From NCBI RefSeq assembly GCF_001752365.1, contig NZ_MEIY01000001.1:2862820-2926819 (forward strand): a stretch of DNA of 64,000 nucleotides. Direction: 5' to 3'. The position numbers and the translations under genes are program-made. Under the pieces are notes generated by a model that saw only the letters and a list, made by a program, of their open reading frames with translations, did no database searches and was not told the origin of the DNA. This stretch comes from Marinobacter sp. X15-166B. GTDB taxonomy: Bacteria > Pseudomonadota > Gammaproteobacteria > Pseudomonadales > Oleiphilaceae. Below, one piece after another: positions 47,017-56,879 of the stretch. Numbering within the stretch: position 1 is the first letter of the stretch; every line of letters begins with the position of its first letter.

Positions 47017-48438
47017 ATGACCCCTGTAATTGCCCTTGTTGGCCGCCCGAATGTGGGTAAATCCACATTGTTCAATCAGATGACCCGTTCCCGGGATGCC
47101 CTAGTTGCCGACTATCCGGGGCTGACCAGGGACAGAAAATACGGGGAAGGCGTCTACGAAGGTCGCCGCTTCATCGCCATAGACACCGGCGGGCTGACCG
47201 GTGGAGAGCAGGGCATCGATGCAGAGATGGCCAGTCAGTCTTTGTTGGCGGTTGAAGAGGCCAGTATTGTTCTGTTTGTGGTCGACGGCCGCGCCGGTTT
47301 GACCGGGGCTGATGAGGTAATTGCCAACCAGCTTCGGCGCATGGGCAAGAAGGTGCATCTGGTGGTCAATAAAACCGATGGCCAGGACGCTCAGGTGGCC
47401 GCCAGTGACTTTTACAGGCTGGGGTTCGATTCCGTCTATCTGACGGCCGCGTCCCACAACCGGGGTATCCGCTCGATGCTGGAAGAGCTGCTGCCATCGG
47501 TTGAGGAGCTGGATGAGCTGGACCGTGCTGACCGCTACCCGGGCATCCGCATTGGCATAGTCGGGCGTCCAAACGTCGGTAAATCCACCCTGGTGAACCG
47601 TATGCTCGGGGAAGAGCGGGTGGTGGTCTACGACATGCCCGGAACCACCCGCGACAGCATTTACATCCCCTACGAGCGGCAAGACCAGCAATACACCCTG
47701 ATTGATACTGCAGGTATCCGCCGTCGCAAGAACGTGAACGAAGCCGTCGAGAAGTTTTCGATCATCAAAACCTTGCAGGCCATCGAAGACGCCCACGTAG
47801 TGATTCTGGTGATCGACGCCCGTGACGGGTTGGTGGACCAGGATCTGCACCTGATCGGCTTCGTGCTGGATGCGGGGCGTTCCCTGATCATTGCGGTGAA
47901 CAAATGGGACGGGATGAACCCTGAAGACCGGGCCAGCGTCAAGGAGCAGGTCAAGCGCCGGCTGGATTTTCTTGATTACGCCGACAAACACTATATATCC
48001 GCATTGCACGGCTCTGGCGTGGGGGTGCTGTATGACTCGGTGGAGGCCTGTTACGAGTCTGCAATGGCCAAGTGGCAAACCAACCGGTTAACCACAATTC
48101 TTGAAGACGCCATTTCCCAGCATCAGCCGCCGATGGTGAACGGTCGCCGCATCAAGCTGAGGTACGCCCACCAGGGTGGCTCCAACCCGCCGGTTGTGGT
48201 GGTCCATGGCAATCAGACCGCCGCATTGCCCGGTGACTACAAGCGCTATCTGGAAAACACCTTCCGCCGGGTTCTGAAGGTGACCGGCTCGCCCATACGC
48301 TTTGAGTTCAAGTCCAGCGACAACCCCTATGCCCACAAGGTAGACCGCTTGACGCCCCGCCAGAAAGTCAAAAAAGACAACGAGCTGAAAAAAGGCCCGC
48401 GCCCCAAAAAGAAGCGGATGAAAAGTACCAAGCGGTAA
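47017..48438 (+). CDS. der: Ribosome assembly GTPase Der (EngA)
   Basis: 473 residues with two G domains: [20 protein letters not shown] near 8-27 and [20 protein letters not shown] near 185-204, each with switch and NKxD motifs (NKTD, NKWD), then a KH-like domain from about 360. The Lys-rich C-terminal tail is typical of gammaproteobacterial Der. It is needed for 50S subunit maturation. It closes the conserved block. Confidence 0.97.
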   Translation: MTPVIALVGRPNVGKSTLFNQMTRSRDALVADYPGLTRDRKYGEGVYEGRRFIAIDTGGLTGGEQGIDAEMASQSLLAVEEASIVLFVVDGRAGLTGADEVIANQLRRMGKKVHLVVNKTDGQDAQVAASDFYRLGFDSVYLTAASHNRGIRSMLEELLPSVEELDELDRADRYPGIRIGIVGRPNVGKSTLVNRMLGEERVVVYDMPGTTRDSIYIPYERQDQQYTLIDTAGIRRRKNVNEAVEKFSIIKTLQAIEDAHVVILVIDARDGLVDQDLHLIGFVLDAGRSLIIAVNKWDGMNPEDRASVKEQVKRRLDFLDYADKHYISALHGSGVGVLYDSVEACYESAMAKWQTNRLTTILEDAISQHQPPMVNGRRIKLRYAHQGGSNPPVVVVHGNQTAALPGDYKRYLENTFRRVLKVTGSPIRFEFKSSDNPYAHKVDRLTPRQKVKKDNELKKGPRPKKKRMKSTKR

Positions 48439-48699
48439 CAACGGTGCTTCCGGAGGCCAGCCCGCACATGGGTCGGTCGACCAGTCAGCGACTGCGGAAA
48501 AATCCCGCCCTCCTGCGCTCATCGCCATTGGTGCATATCCGGGGTAATAACCGGCGGTGGGGCGGTGGGCCATGCGGACTTGGGTCGTCGTTCAGACTGG
48601 CTTGGGGGAAGTGCAGACAGGGTGTGTCTTGACAGGTTTGCCTGCGCGGACCTGAGAGTCCGGCTGGCTGAAAGAGAACCTGCGAGGGTCGATTGAAAT

Positions 48700-48775
48700 T
48701 GGCGTCCCCTAGGGGGTTCGAACCCCTGTTGCCGCCGTGAAAGGGCGGAGTCCTAGGCCACTAGACGAAGGGGAC
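48700..48775 (-). tRNA. tRNA-Glu (TTC)
   Basis: 76 bases with encoded CCA on the minus strand. Acceptor GTCCCCT, D-arm TCGTCTAGTGGCC, anticodon loop CTTTCAC with TTC (complement of 48739-48741) and T-arm GGGGTTCGAACCCC. It is nearly identical to the E. coli tRNA-Glu. Confidence 0.97.
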
Positions 48776-48813
48776 GCATCGTTTCAAAACATTGCCTCGT
48801 CGAGGTGGCGCGT

Positions 48814-48842
48814 ATATTAAGAAAGCCCGGCCGCACTGTCAA
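48814..48842 (-). promoter_or_regulatory. Sigma-70 promoter of tRNA-Glu
   Basis: On the minus strand, TTGACA (48842-48837), 17-base spacer, TAATAT (48819-48814), about 38 bases before the tRNA. Near-consensus. Confidence 0.85.
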
Positions 48843-48905
48843 ACATTTTCTTTAAAAAAATTAAAAATCCCCAAACCTGCTGAAAACTGATGAAAAATTG
48901 ACCGC

Positions 48906-49811
48906 TCATGCGCGCAGGGCGTCCTTCAGTGCCGGCAGCAGGTCGGGGTAGGTGAACCGAAAGGAGGCCTCGCTCAGGCGCGCGGGTACCGCTCGCTGAC
49001 CAGTGAGCAACAGTCTCGACATCTCGCCCAGGGCGAACTTCAACGCGTAGCCCGGGGCGGGAATAAGGGCAGGGCGGCGCACGGCCTGCCCCAGTTGTTT
49101 GCTGAACTCAGCGTTGGTCACCGGGTTCGGGCTGACCACGTTGTAAGGGCCGGCTGCGGTGTCGGTGTCCATCATCCAAATCAGCGCCCGCAGCATATCG
49201 TCCCGGTGGACCCAGGGCATGAATTGCTGACCGCTGCCAAGCCTGCCGCCCAGGCCGAGCCGGAACAGGGGGGCCATTTTCTGCAAAAACCCACCCCCCG
49301 GGCCGACTACCAGGCCTGTACGGGACAAGCACACGCGCACCCCGTGCTGTTCCGCCGCCAGGGCAGCCTGCTCCCAGTCGTGACACAGGTGATGGGTAAA
49401 TTCGTCCTCTGGCGGTGTCTGTTCGGTTACGGTGGTGTCGCCTTGGGCACCATAGAAACCGACCGCAGAGCCGGAGACCAGTACCGAAGGCTGGTGTTGC
49501 CAGGTGGCCATGGTCGCAACCAGTTCCTCGGTGAGATCGATCCGGCTCGTGCGCAACAACTTCTTGCGTTGTTCGCTCCAGCGCTTGTCGGCTATGCCCT
49601 CCCCGGCCAGATTGATGACCGCATCAAAACCTTCCCCGTTTCTGGTGGCGGCCAGTTCCGAATAGGGGGTCACCGGTCCGCAGAGGGCTTGTACATCGCC
49701 GGGCTGTTGGCGGCTGAGTACGGCGACCTTGTGGCCATTTTGGGTAAGTTGGTGGCAGAGTTTCTGACCGATAAAGCCGGTGCCGCCGGTAACGAAAATG
49801 GATTTACTCAT
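48906..49811 (-). CDS. TIGR01777 family NAD-dependent epimerase (YfcH-like)
   Basis: 301 residues from ATG 49811 (MSKSIFVTGGTGFIG); the frame further upstream is cbiX sequence. Rossmann motif TGGTGFIGQKL at 8-18, FDAVINLAGEGIADKRWSEQRKKLL (about 60-85), and the C-terminal DUF1731 block (LSEASFRFTYPDLLPALKDAL). Atypical short-chain dehydrogenase of unknown substrate. It overlaps the end of cbiX by 8 bases, forming a two-gene operon. Confidence 0.88.
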   Translation of the reverse strand: MSKSIFVTGGTGFIGQKLCHQLTQNGHKVAVLSRQQPGDVQALCGPVTPYSELAATRNGEGFDAVINLAGEGIADKRWSEQRKKLLRTSRIDLTEELVATMATWQHQPSVLVSGSAVGFYGAQGDTTVTEQTPPEDEFTHHLCHDWEQAALAAEQHGVRVCLSRTGLVVGPGGGFLQKMAPLFRLGLGGRLGSGQQFMPWVHRDDMLRALIWMMDTDTAAGPYNVVSPNPVTNAEFSKQLGQAVRRPALIPAPGYALKFALGEMSRLLLTGQRAVPARLSEASFRFTYPDLLPALKDALRA

Positions 49812-50181
49812 GACAGCGCTCCAGAGATTGCCGGGCGACCTCGCAGATGGCGTCGCCCAGCACCGGGTTTTCGCCCACGGCGGGTAGCAGCTCAATGCGC
49901 AGGTTCAGTTGCGCCTGCAAGGAGGCGATCTGCGCCGGTACATCCACCCGCAGGTGGCGCCCGGCGGCGAGAAACAGGGGGAGGACGATGACGTGTTCAC
50001 AGCCGGCGGCAGCGGCGTCTGTTACAACTTGCTCCAGACTGGGAGTGCTTAATTCCATATAGGCGACCGCGGCGCCCGGAATGGCATTCAGGGTCTGCGC
50101 GGAAAGGCATTCGATGGTGTCACACCAGCGCCTGTCGCGGCTGCCATGGGCCAGCAGAATGACTTGGCTGCGGGAGGGCAT
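49804..50181 (-). CDS. cbiX: Small CbiX/SirB-type sirohydrochlorin chelatase
   Basis: 125 residues from ATG 50181 (MPSRSQVILLAHGSRD), with GAGG 10 bases upstream; the frame continues to 50220 without support. LLAHGSRDRRW holds the metal-binding His, and VIVLPLFLAAGRHLRVDVP has the second His, the paired ligands of the chelatase. Single-domain length matches the ancestral short CbiX. It inserts a divalent metal (Co or Fe) into sirohydrochlorin for cobalamin or siroheme. No neighbouring tetrapyrrole gene. Confidence 0.82.
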   Translation of the reverse strand: MPSRSQVILLAHGSRDRRWCDTIECLSAQTLNAIPGAAVAYMELSTPSLEQVVTDAAAAGCEHVIVLPLFLAAGRHLRVDVPAQIASLQAQLNLRIELLPAVGENPVLGDAICEVARQSLERCHE

Positions 50182-50274
50182 GCTTGTACCTCGGTTAATA
50201 GGGGTGGAATCTTCTATCATGTAGTCTAGCAGTGTCTCAGCTACTTTAATCGACTCAGCAGAGGGTTAACGTTT

Positions 50275-50880
50275 ATGTTCGGATGGGAGGACATTCTGGA
50301 GTACTGGTTCGGCACATTGGACGCAGAGGGACTGCCGGATGCTTATCATCGTAATCGCTGGTTCCGGGCAACCCGGGGTTTTGATCGGGAGATCCGGCGC
50401 CGGTTTCTGTCGTTGATCCTGTTTGCCGCCGAAAACGGATTGACGACCTGGCGGCAGGAGCCTGGCGGGCGGCTGGCCGAGATAATTTTGTTGGATCAGT
50501 TCAGCCGCAACGCCTATCGGGGTACGGAGCTGGCCTTCAGTAATGATCGGCTGGCCAGAAAATTGTGCGGTGACGCCATGCGCCTGGGGCATGACATGCG
50601 GTTGCCGCCGGTGCAGCGTGCGTTTCTGTATCTGCCGCTGACCCATTCAGAAAACATCGAGGATCAGGAGCTCGCCGTGGAGTGTTATGAGCAGCTGGTG
50701 GCGTCTACGCAGGGCATGTTGCGGGACTTTCTGCAGAGTTTTCTCAATTCGGCCCGTGAACACTGTTCGGTGGTGCAGGAATTTGGCCGTTTCCCCCATC
50801 GGAATGACATCCTGAAGCGGGCATCCACACCCCGGGAGCAAAACTATCTGGCGAATGGGGCGAGACGCTACGGGCAGTAG
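50275..50880 (+). CDS. DUF924 family protein
   Basis: 201 residues. ILEYWFGTLDAEGLPD at the N-terminus, RWFRATRGFDREIRRRF, EIILLDQFSRNAYRGTELAF and RAFLYLPLTHSENIEDQELA are the DUF924 blocks. All-helical TPR-like fold; function unknown. It is divergent from cbiX, with no obvious partner gene. Confidence 0.85.
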   Translation: MFGWEDILEYWFGTLDAEGLPDAYHRNRWFRATRGFDREIRRRFLSLILFAAENGLTTWRQEPGGRLAEIILLDQFSRNAYRGTELAFSNDRLARKLCGDAMRLGHDMRLPPVQRAFLYLPLTHSENIEDQELAVECYEQLVASTQGMLRDFLQSFLNSAREHCSVVQEFGRFPHRNDILKRASTPREQNYLANGARRYGQ

Positions 50881-50964
50881 CACTCCCTCCCGGGTCGACG
50901 CCGCGGGGGGAAGAGGCGAAAACAGCGTCGGCCGGACAAACTGACGATAAATTCAAGAAAAGAG

Positions 50965-50992
50965 TTGACGACCCTCGTGAAATCAGTAGAAT
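50965..50992 (+). promoter_or_regulatory. Sigma-70 promoter of tRNA-Gly
   Basis: TTGACG (50965-50970), 16-base spacer, TAGAAT (50987-50992), 36 bases before the tRNA. Confidence 0.8.
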
Positions 50993-51028
50993 ACGCAGCC
51001 GTTGGAGAGGCAATCTCTCATAACAAAT

Positions 51029-51104
51029 GCGGGAATAGCTCAGTTGGTAGAGCACAACCTTGCCAAGGTTGGGGTCGCGAGTTCGAATCTCGTTTCCCGC
51101 TCCA
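51029..51104 (+). tRNA. tRNA-Gly (GCC)
   Basis: 76 bases with encoded CCA. Acceptor GCGGGAA/TTCCCGC, anticodon loop TTGCCAA giving GCC at 51062-51064, T-arm GAGTTCGAATCTC. A T run follows. The gap from 51105 to hppD holds only a weak TTGACA at 51285-51290 that may start the hppD transcript. Confidence 0.97.
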
Positions 51105-51416
51105 TTTTTTTAAGTCTCCAGTCATTGATTCGCTCCCCCAGGATTTCTCTTCCGCGAACCCCGTCTCTGCTGAGTCCGGATCATATCACCCCGAAGATCA
51201 GGTACTACAGACGTGGGCATGCACGCATTGGCAATGCGCATCGTTAATTTCCATGACGAGGTGTGGCCTGGCTCACACGCTGGATTGACAGCTTCTTTTC
51301 GGGTTCGATAACCTGATACAGTCAAATGCCAACAGTTCTATTAGTGAGTTAAGGGCGCATGGGCGGTGGCCGGGTCTCTGGATTGCCGCTTGGCATCCTC
51401 ATTCTGGAGGCTTTAT

Positions 51417-52493
51417 ATGACTGATCTGTTTGAAAACCCCGCCGGCCTCTGTGGCTTCGAATTTGTCGAGTTTGCCGGCCCCGAGCCGGACAAGGTCGCG
51501 GACGTGTTCCGGCTGCTCGGCTTCACTCTGGTCGCGCGCCACCGTTCCAAAGATGTGGAACTGTACCGGCAGGGTGGCATCAACTTTATCCTCAACCGCG
51601 AAAAGAAAACCCTGGCGGACTACTTCGCTCAGGAGCATGGCCCGTCCGCCTGTGGTCTGGCGTTTCGCGTCCGCAACGCCCATCAGGCGTACCAGTATGT
51701 GCTCGATCAGGGTGCGCAGCCAATTGATATTCCGACAGGGCCTATGGAATTGCGATTGCCGGCCATCAAAGGCATTGGTGGTGCGCCCATCTATCTGATT
51801 GACCGCTTCGAGGAAGGCTCGTCGATTTACGACATCGATTTTGAATTTATTCCTGGGGTTGATCCACACCCCCAGGGGTGCGGCTTTTACGAAATCGATC
51901 ACCTGACTCACAACGTTTACCGCGGCCGCATGGCGTACTGGGCCGATTATTACCAGAGATTGTTTAACTTCCGCGAACTGCGTTACTTTGACATCAAGGG
52001 CGAATACACCGGCCTGACCTCGAAAGCGATGACCGCGCCGGACGGCAAGATTCGCATCCCTCTGAATGAAGAGGCGTCCAGCGGCACCGGCCAGATTGAG
52101 GAGTTTCTGATGCAGTTCAACGGTGAAGGGGTGCAGCACATCGCACTGCGTTGCGACGATCTGCTGGCCTGCGTGGACCGGTTGCGCGCTAACGGTGTGC
52201 CGCTGATGGCGGCGCCCCCCGAGACATACTATGACATGCTTGAAGAGCGCCTGCCGGGGCACGGCGAGCCGGTTGCGGAACTGCAATCGCGGGGCATTCT
52301 GCTGGACGGCACCACCGAAGGAGAGTCTCCCAAGTTGCTGCTGCAAATATTTTCCAACACCCTGCTGGGGCCGGTGTTCTTCGAATTCATTCAGCGCAAG
52401 AAGGACGAAGGTTTCGGCGAAGGTAATTTCAAGGCGTTGTTTGAATCTATCGAGCGGGATCAGATCCAGCGTGGCGTGATCAAGCAGGAATGA
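51417..52493 (+). CDS. hppD: 4-hydroxyphenylpyruvate dioxygenase
   Basis: 358 residues from ATG 51417 ([11 protein letters not shown]), with TGGAGG 8 bases upstream. It converts 4-hydroxyphenylpyruvate into homogentisate in tyrosine breakdown. The Fe(II) ligands are H162 ([10 protein letters not shown]), H241 (GVQHIALRC) and E323 ([11 protein letters not shown]), matching the Pseudomonas enzyme positions within one residue. Homogentisate dioxygenase is not nearby. The gene is a single unit, followed by a candidate small RNA. Confidence 0.96.
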   Translation: MTDLFENPAGLCGFEFVEFAGPEPDKVADVFRLLGFTLVARHRSKDVELYRQGGINFILNREKKTLADYFAQEHGPSACGLAFRVRNAHQAYQYVLDQGAQPIDIPTGPMELRLPAIKGIGGAPIYLIDRFEEGSSIYDIDFEFIPGVDPHPQGCGFYEIDHLTHNVYRGRMAYWADYYQRLFNFRELRYFDIKGEYTGLTSKAMTAPDGKIRIPLNEEASSGTGQIEEFLMQFNGEGVQHIALRCDDLLACVDRLRANGVPLMAAPPETYYDMLEERLPGHGEPVAELQSRGILLDGTTEGESPKLLLQIFSNTLLGPVFFEFIQRKKDEGFGEGNFKALFESIERDQIQRGVIKQE

Positions 52494-52517
52494 GGGCGCC
52501 GCGTCGGTCGCGGTGGC

Positions 52518-52546
52518 TTGACAGAGGTCGGGAACAAGGCTAGTAT
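52518..52546 (+). promoter_or_regulatory. Near-consensus sigma-70 promoter downstream of hppD
   Basis: TTGACA (52518-52523), exactly 17 bases, TAGTAT (52541-52546). It does not sit before a gene: the next start codon is about 190 bases on and a strong terminator lies between. Confidence 0.8.
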
Positions 52547-52551
52547 CCGGT

Positions 52552-52672
52552 CCAATAATTGCGGTCGCGAAGCCAAAAGAAGCACTTAGATCAACGGGTT
52601 AGAGTTTCAGTGCTTGTCTCGTACCCACCTCGTATCCGGTTAGAAACCCAGCCCTCTGTGGCTGGGTTTTTT
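52552..52672 (+). ncRNA. Candidate small RNA gene (promoter + hairpin + terminator)
   Basis: Between the promoter at 52518 and the terminator at 52645-52672 lies about 95 bases without an open frame of note. It folds into a hairpin, AAGCACT (52580-52586) with AGTGCTT (52609-52615), and has a repeated TATCCGGT (52544 and 52633 regions). The 3' end, hairpin plus T6, is the form used by Hfq-binding sRNAs. I do not recognise the family. The transcript start is inferred from the -10 box. Confidence 0.6.
52645..52672 (+). terminator. Intrinsic terminator of the candidate sRNA
   Basis: AACCCAGCC (52645-52653), 6-base loop, GGCTGGGTT (52660-52668) running into T6 (52667-52672). Confidence 0.9.
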
Positions 52673-52737
52673 CGTTGTGCGCGTATCATAATACAGGCAT
52701 TGTTCAACTGTTGAGTCCAGTGAGGCAGGTATTCCCT

Positions 52738-53541
52738 ATGCAAGTTCTGCGAATCGAGGCGCTGTTCACCTACCCGGTAAAATCCTTGGCGGGGTTACCG
52801 GTCACGACCCTGGCGCTTGACGATTTTGGGCCGTCGGGCGACCGGCGCTGGATGATCGTCGACGAAGAAGGCCATTTTGTTACCCAGCGCTCCCGACCCG
52901 AGCTGGCGTTGATTGCCACCACCGTGACGCAGGGAACTGTTGCGATCGAGGTTCCCGGTCACCCGTCCATGACGCTGGTCCCCGGTCAGCGCGTGCGCCG
53001 GGTCAAGGTGTGGGGAGATTGGGTTGACGCAGTGGTCGCCGAATCCGGTCCGGCCGAGGCCATCAGTCAACATTGTGGTGCGCCCTTGCAGCTGGTGTAT
53101 ATGCCGGACACGACGTTTCGACGGGTGGACCCCGGGCGGGTGCGGGACGACCGCAGAGTCGGGTTTGCCGACGGATTTCCGTTTCTGGTGGTGAACCAGC
53201 AATCCCTTGACGACCTGAACCGGCGTCTGGACCACCCGGTGGACATACGCCGGTTTCGCCCCAATATTGTCGTGAGTGGCGCGCCGGCATGGGACGAGGA
53301 TGAGTGGCGGGAGCTGCAAATCGGCGGACTGGCCTTCGATCTGGTGAAACCTTGCTCGCGCTGCATCATGACAACGGTTGATCCCGATACCGGTATCAAC
53401 AGCGCAGGGGCTCAGCCGTTGCGAACATTAGGCCAGTTCCGACGTACTCTGGACGGTGTGATTTTCGGTATGAACGCCGTTCACCGGGGAGAAGGGTCAC
53501 TGGCGTCAGGCGACCAGGTCGTCGTTGTTGGAAGGAGTTGA
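52738..53541 (+). CDS. MOSC domain protein (YcbX-like)
   Basis: 267 residues from ATG 52738 (MQVLRIEALFTYPVKS). The N-terminal MOSC_N barrel (about 1-115) has TYPVKSLAGLPV and GDRRWMIVDEEGHFVTQR. The MOSC domain (about 120-265) has RRFRPNIVVSG and the molybdenum-cofactor Cys in LVKPCSRCIMTTVDPDTG. YcbX relatives detoxify N-hydroxylated bases. It lacks the C-terminal 2Fe-2S ferredoxin domain found in E. coli YcbX (369 residues), so an external electron donor is needed. Confidence 0.88.
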   Translation: MQVLRIEALFTYPVKSLAGLPVTTLALDDFGPSGDRRWMIVDEEGHFVTQRSRPELALIATTVTQGTVAIEVPGHPSMTLVPGQRVRRVKVWGDWVDAVVAESGPAEAISQHCGAPLQLVYMPDTTFRRVDPGRVRDDRRVGFADGFPFLVVNQQSLDDLNRRLDHPVDIRRFRPNIVVSGAPAWDEDEWRELQIGGLAFDLVKPCSRCIMTTVDPDTGINSAGAQPLRTLGQFRRTLDGVIFGMNAVHRGEGSLASGDQVVVVGRS

Positions 53542-53547
53542 GAATAG

Positions 53548-55455
53548 ATGGCACTGCTATCGTTGGACGAAATTTCCCTGGCGTTCGGGGTACACCCTCT
53601 GTTGGATAAGGCCTCGCTGATTATCGAACGGGGCGAACGGGTGTGTTTGTTGGGCCGGAACGGCGAGGGCAAGTCGACCCTGTTGAAGGTGATCAGCGGT
53701 GACGTCACCCCGGATGGCGGTCAGGTGCAATTAGAGGACGGTGCCCGCCTCGCCGTGCTGCCGCAGAATCTGCCGAGTGATGACACGCGCACGGCTTACG
53801 AAGTAGTGGCGGAAGCCTTCCCAGAAGCCGCCAGATTACTGGCCGAGTTTCACGAATTGTCTCAGCATACCGATGAAGCCAGTCTGAACAAACTGATGAA
53901 GGTGCAGGAGCGTCTCGAAGCAGTAGACGGCTGGCGTCTGGATCAAAAGGTCAGCGGTATTCTGGCTCAATACCGGGTGGATCCGGACCAGCGGTTGAAC
54001 ACTTTGTCCGGCGGCTGGCAGCGGCGGGTGTTGCTGGCTAAGGCGTTGGTGGCAGAGCCTGATGTATTGATGCTGGATGAGCCGACCAACCATCTGGATG
54101 TACCCGCTATTGCGTGGCTGGAAGAGGCACTGGGGCAATTTCGCGGCGCCATCCTGTTTGTCAGCCACGATCGGGCGTTTGTCCGGCGAATGGCCACCCG
54201 GGTGGTGGAGCTCGACCGGGGGCAGCTGATCAGCTTTGCGGCCAGTTACGATAAATACCTCGAGTTGAAAGAAAAGGCCCTGGAAGAAGAAGAGCGTCAG
54301 AACGCGCTGTTCGACAAGCGCCTCAAACAGGAAGAAGCCTGGATCCGGCAGGGCATCAAGGCCCGCCGAACCCGCAACATGGGGCGTGTACGCGCCTTAA
54401 AAGCCATGCGGGAAGAGCGCCGGATGCGCCGCGAACGAGGCGGGACCGCCAGCTTTGCGGTGGAGGATGCGGCACGATCGGGGCGTCTGGTCGTCGAGGC
54501 GGTGGATGCCGGGTTTGCCTACCCGAACGGTAAGACTATCATTGACGAAATGAATCTGACCATCATGCGGGGGGATAAAATCGGCCTGGTGGGCGAGAAT
54601 GGCACCGGTAAAACCACGTTGGTGAAGCTGCTGTTGGGTGACCTTGAGGCCACCGAAGGTAAAATTCGTCTGGGTACCAACCGGGAGGTTGCCTATTTCG
54701 ATCAGTTGCGGGGAGAGTTGGATCTGTCCGCTACGGCGCTGGACAATCTGGCTCAGGGCCGGGAGTACATCGAGATTAACGGTCAGCAAAAGCATGTGCT
54801 GGGGTATTTGCAGGAATTTCTGTTTTCACCCGCCCGTGCACGCTCGCCGGTCAGTGTGTTTTCCGGCGGGGAGCGGGCCCGGCTCATGTTGGCCAAGCTG
54901 TTCAGCAAGCCTGCCAATATCCTGGTGCTTGATGAGCCTACCAACGACCTGGATGTAGAGACTCTGGAGCTGCTGGAGTCCCAGCTGGTGAATTTTGGTG
55001 GCACCGTCATCGTCATCAGTCATGACCGTGAATTTCTGGATAACGTGGTCACCGATACCCTGGTGCTCGACGGTTCGGGCCGGGTGCAGGAATTTGTGGG
55101 GGGCTACAGCGACTGGCGCGATCAGGGCGGCATGTTCCCGTCTGAAAAGCCGGCCGACGCGGAGCCCGCCAAGACCGACAAGCCCAAAGCCGTGCAGAAG
55201 CCGGTCGAGGTTGCCAAGCCAAAAGCTGCCAAGCTGAGCTATAAGTTCAGGCTCGAGCTGGAGAAGCTGCCGGCCCGTATTGAGGAGTTAGAGGGCGAGG
55301 TTGCCGCTGTTCAGGAAACCGTGTCAGGGCCGGACTTTTACAGCCAGCCTGCGGACGAGGTCGCCCGGGTGCTGGCGCGTTTGAGCGCGTGCGAGCAGGA
55401 ACTGGAGGAAGCGATAGCGCGCTGGATGGAACTGGAAGAGCTTGCCGGCCAATAG
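53548..55455 (+). CDS. uup: ABC-F ATPase Uup
   Basis: 635 residues with two ABC domains. Walker A are LLGRNGEGKSTLLKV (about 35-49) and LVGENGTGKTTLVKL (about 347-361); signatures are LSGGWQRRVLLAKAL and FSGGERARLMLAKLF; both have DEPTNHLD/DEPTNDLD. Between them is the ABC-F linker (about 240-300). The C-terminal coiled-coil (about 560-635) that binds branched DNA in Uup is present. It acts in ribosome function or precise transposon excision. Six bases after the MOSC gene, probably one operon. Confidence 0.94.
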   Translation: MALLSLDEISLAFGVHPLLDKASLIIERGERVCLLGRNGEGKSTLLKVISGDVTPDGGQVQLEDGARLAVLPQNLPSDDTRTAYEVVAEAFPEAARLLAEFHELSQHTDEASLNKLMKVQERLEAVDGWRLDQKVSGILAQYRVDPDQRLNTLSGGWQRRVLLAKALVAEPDVLMLDEPTNHLDVPAIAWLEEALGQFRGAILFVSHDRAFVRRMATRVVELDRGQLISFAASYDKYLELKEKALEEEERQNALFDKRLKQEEAWIRQGIKARRTRNMGRVRALKAMREERRMRRERGGTASFAVEDAARSGRLVVEAVDAGFAYPNGKTIIDEMNLTIMRGDKIGLVGENGTGKTTLVKLLLGDLEATEGKIRLGTNREVAYFDQLRGELDLSATALDNLAQGREYIEINGQQKHVLGYLQEFLFSPARARSPVSVFSGGERARLMLAKLFSKPANILVLDEPTNDLDVETLELLESQLVNFGGTVIVISHDREFLDNVVTDTLVLDGSGRVQEFVGGYSDWRDQGGMFPSEKPADAEPAKTDKPKAVQKPVEVAKPKAAKLSYKFRLELEKLPARIEELEGEVAAVQETVSGPDFYSQPADEVARVLARLSACEQELEEAIARWMELEELAGQ

Positions 55456-55527
55456 CTGACACGAAGACTCCATCCGGCGCTGCGGAGGAAGCGGCCGGGT
55501 GGGCAGCGGTGCGCCCGACACAGAGTG

Positions 55528-55953
55528 TCAGGTAATGCGTGCCGCCAAAACGTCGCACACCGCGCCGTGCAATACGCCATTTGCCGTCGACCCCAGCAAT
55601 AGCTGGAAGCCGCTGCGGCCGTGGCTGCCAACCACAATCAGGTCGATGTCGAGCTCTTTGGCCAATCGGTGTATTTCCGACTCGGGCCGGCCAACGGTGA
55701 CAATCTGTTGATCGGCGGCCACGTTGTACTGATTGCCGTAGGCCGCCAACTGGTCCTTGGCGGCCTTGCCCAGTTGATCCTGAAGCTCGGTCAGGTCCAT
55801 GGGAATGTCGCCCCCGTAGGCGTAACCCACCGGTTCGACCACATGGGTAAGAACCAGGGTTGACTCGTGGGCCTCGCGCAACCGGGCTGCTTTTTCCAGC
55901 ACCTGCGGGGCTTCTTCGGTAAGGTCGATCGCCACCAGAATTTTTTTGTACAT
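55528..55953 (-). CDS. Universal stress protein (UspA family)
   Basis: 141 residues. MYKKILVAIDLTEEAPQVLE at the N-terminus and the ATP-binding motif VVGSHGRSGFQLLLGSTANG near the C-terminus, with G-x2-G-x9-G spacing, mark the nucleotide-binding type. An EADE-free single domain, E. coli UspA size. GAGGAA precedes the ATG. Stress role is known for the family; no specific partner is visible. Confidence 0.92.
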   Translation of the reverse strand: MYKKILVAIDLTEEAPQVLEKAARLREAHESTLVLTHVVEPVGYAYGGDIPMDLTELQDQLGKAAKDQLAAYGNQYNVAADQQIVTVGRPESEIHRLAKELDIDLIVVGSHGRSGFQLLLGSTANGVLHGAVCDVLAARIT

Positions 55954-56057
55954 AGCCGGTTCCTCTTTTCAATCCGTGCACCAACACCCGGTTTCTGACT
56001 ATTAAGTTAGGACATAGCTCGTCAACAAGCACGGACTCTGGCGCATTTATGGTGGTA

Positions 56058-56879
56058 TCAGGCGTTACTCTGCAATATGGATATGGTGTTGTTCAGTTTT
56101 TCAATAATGGCCCGTGAATAACGCTCTATGACGAAGGATACGTTGTTTTCGTTGTAGTGGATGTACGAGTCGCGAATAAACTGCCACTTGGAACTGATGT
56201 CTTCCATGTCCGCGCCGATAGCGCCGCTGGTATCGCCGGCTGCCACTGCCGCCAGGTAGGACTCAAAAGTGTGGGCCTTGACGTCCAGCGGGTCGTCCGT
56301 GGCGTCACCCTGAAAGGTCTGTGTTACCGCCATGTTCGAGCGCACTGAGTAAATGGCCATCATCTGCGCCATGGTCACCGCCGCCGAGCGGGCCGCTTCA
56401 ATACGCGGGTGAACCGCGCTGCCGATTTTGTCGAGGGCCAGGCTGTGGAGTTCAAGGGCGGTGGCGTTGAGGATGTTGGTGTGTTCGGCCATTTCTGCCG
56501 CCAGGCGAAGGTCCGGATACCCATGCTGCATGACTTCGTCGACATTTCTGCGCATCAACTCTTTGAAGATTTCAAAATTGCTTCTTAGGTCGGCCAACGA
56601 CTGATTACCGGTCAGGTCCAGGTCTGGCAGCGTGAGCGCGTTGATGGCGGAGCTGGCGGAATTGATGGCCGCGATGATCTCAAAATGAATGCTCTGATCC
56701 GCGCTGGCACTGTACCGGTAATAACTTTCGAGGGCGATGAAACTGTTGATGCGGAATTGGTGCAGGTTTTCCAGGAATCTTGGTGCGTGTTGCTGGTCTG
56801 CCCTGGTCGTAACAGAGATCGCAAAGAGCAGTAGTAAGGCTGCAAGCATCCAACCCGCTTTGACATGCGCGTCTTTCAT
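56058..56879 (-). CDS. Unknown periplasmic helical protein
   Basis: 273 residues, not recognised. A signal peptide or membrane anchor covers about 10-27 (GWMLAALLLLFAISVTTRA). The rest is predicted by eye to be nearly all helix, rich in Ala, Ser, Asn and Glu, with no Cys and a single Pro-poor stretch after another. RINSFIALESYYRYSASADQ and heptad-like Leu/Ile spacing resemble sensory helical bundles (e.g. PilJ- or MCP-type ligand domains), but there is no signalling domain attached. GGAGAG precedes the ATG. It could be a free-standing sensor partner; this is only a guess. Confidence 0.7.
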   Translation of the reverse strand: MKDAHVKAGWMLAALLLLFAISVTTRADQQHAPRFLENLHQFRINSFIALESYYRYSASADQSIHFEIIAAINSASSAINALTLPDLDLTGNQSLADLRSNFEIFKELMRRNVDEVMQHGYPDLRLAAEMAEHTNILNATALELHSLALDKIGSAVHPRIEAARSAAVTMAQMMAIYSVRSNMAVTQTFQGDATDDPLDVKAHTFESYLAAVAAGDTSGAIGADMEDISSKWQFIRDSYIHYNENNVSFVIERYSRAIIEKLNNTISILQSNA

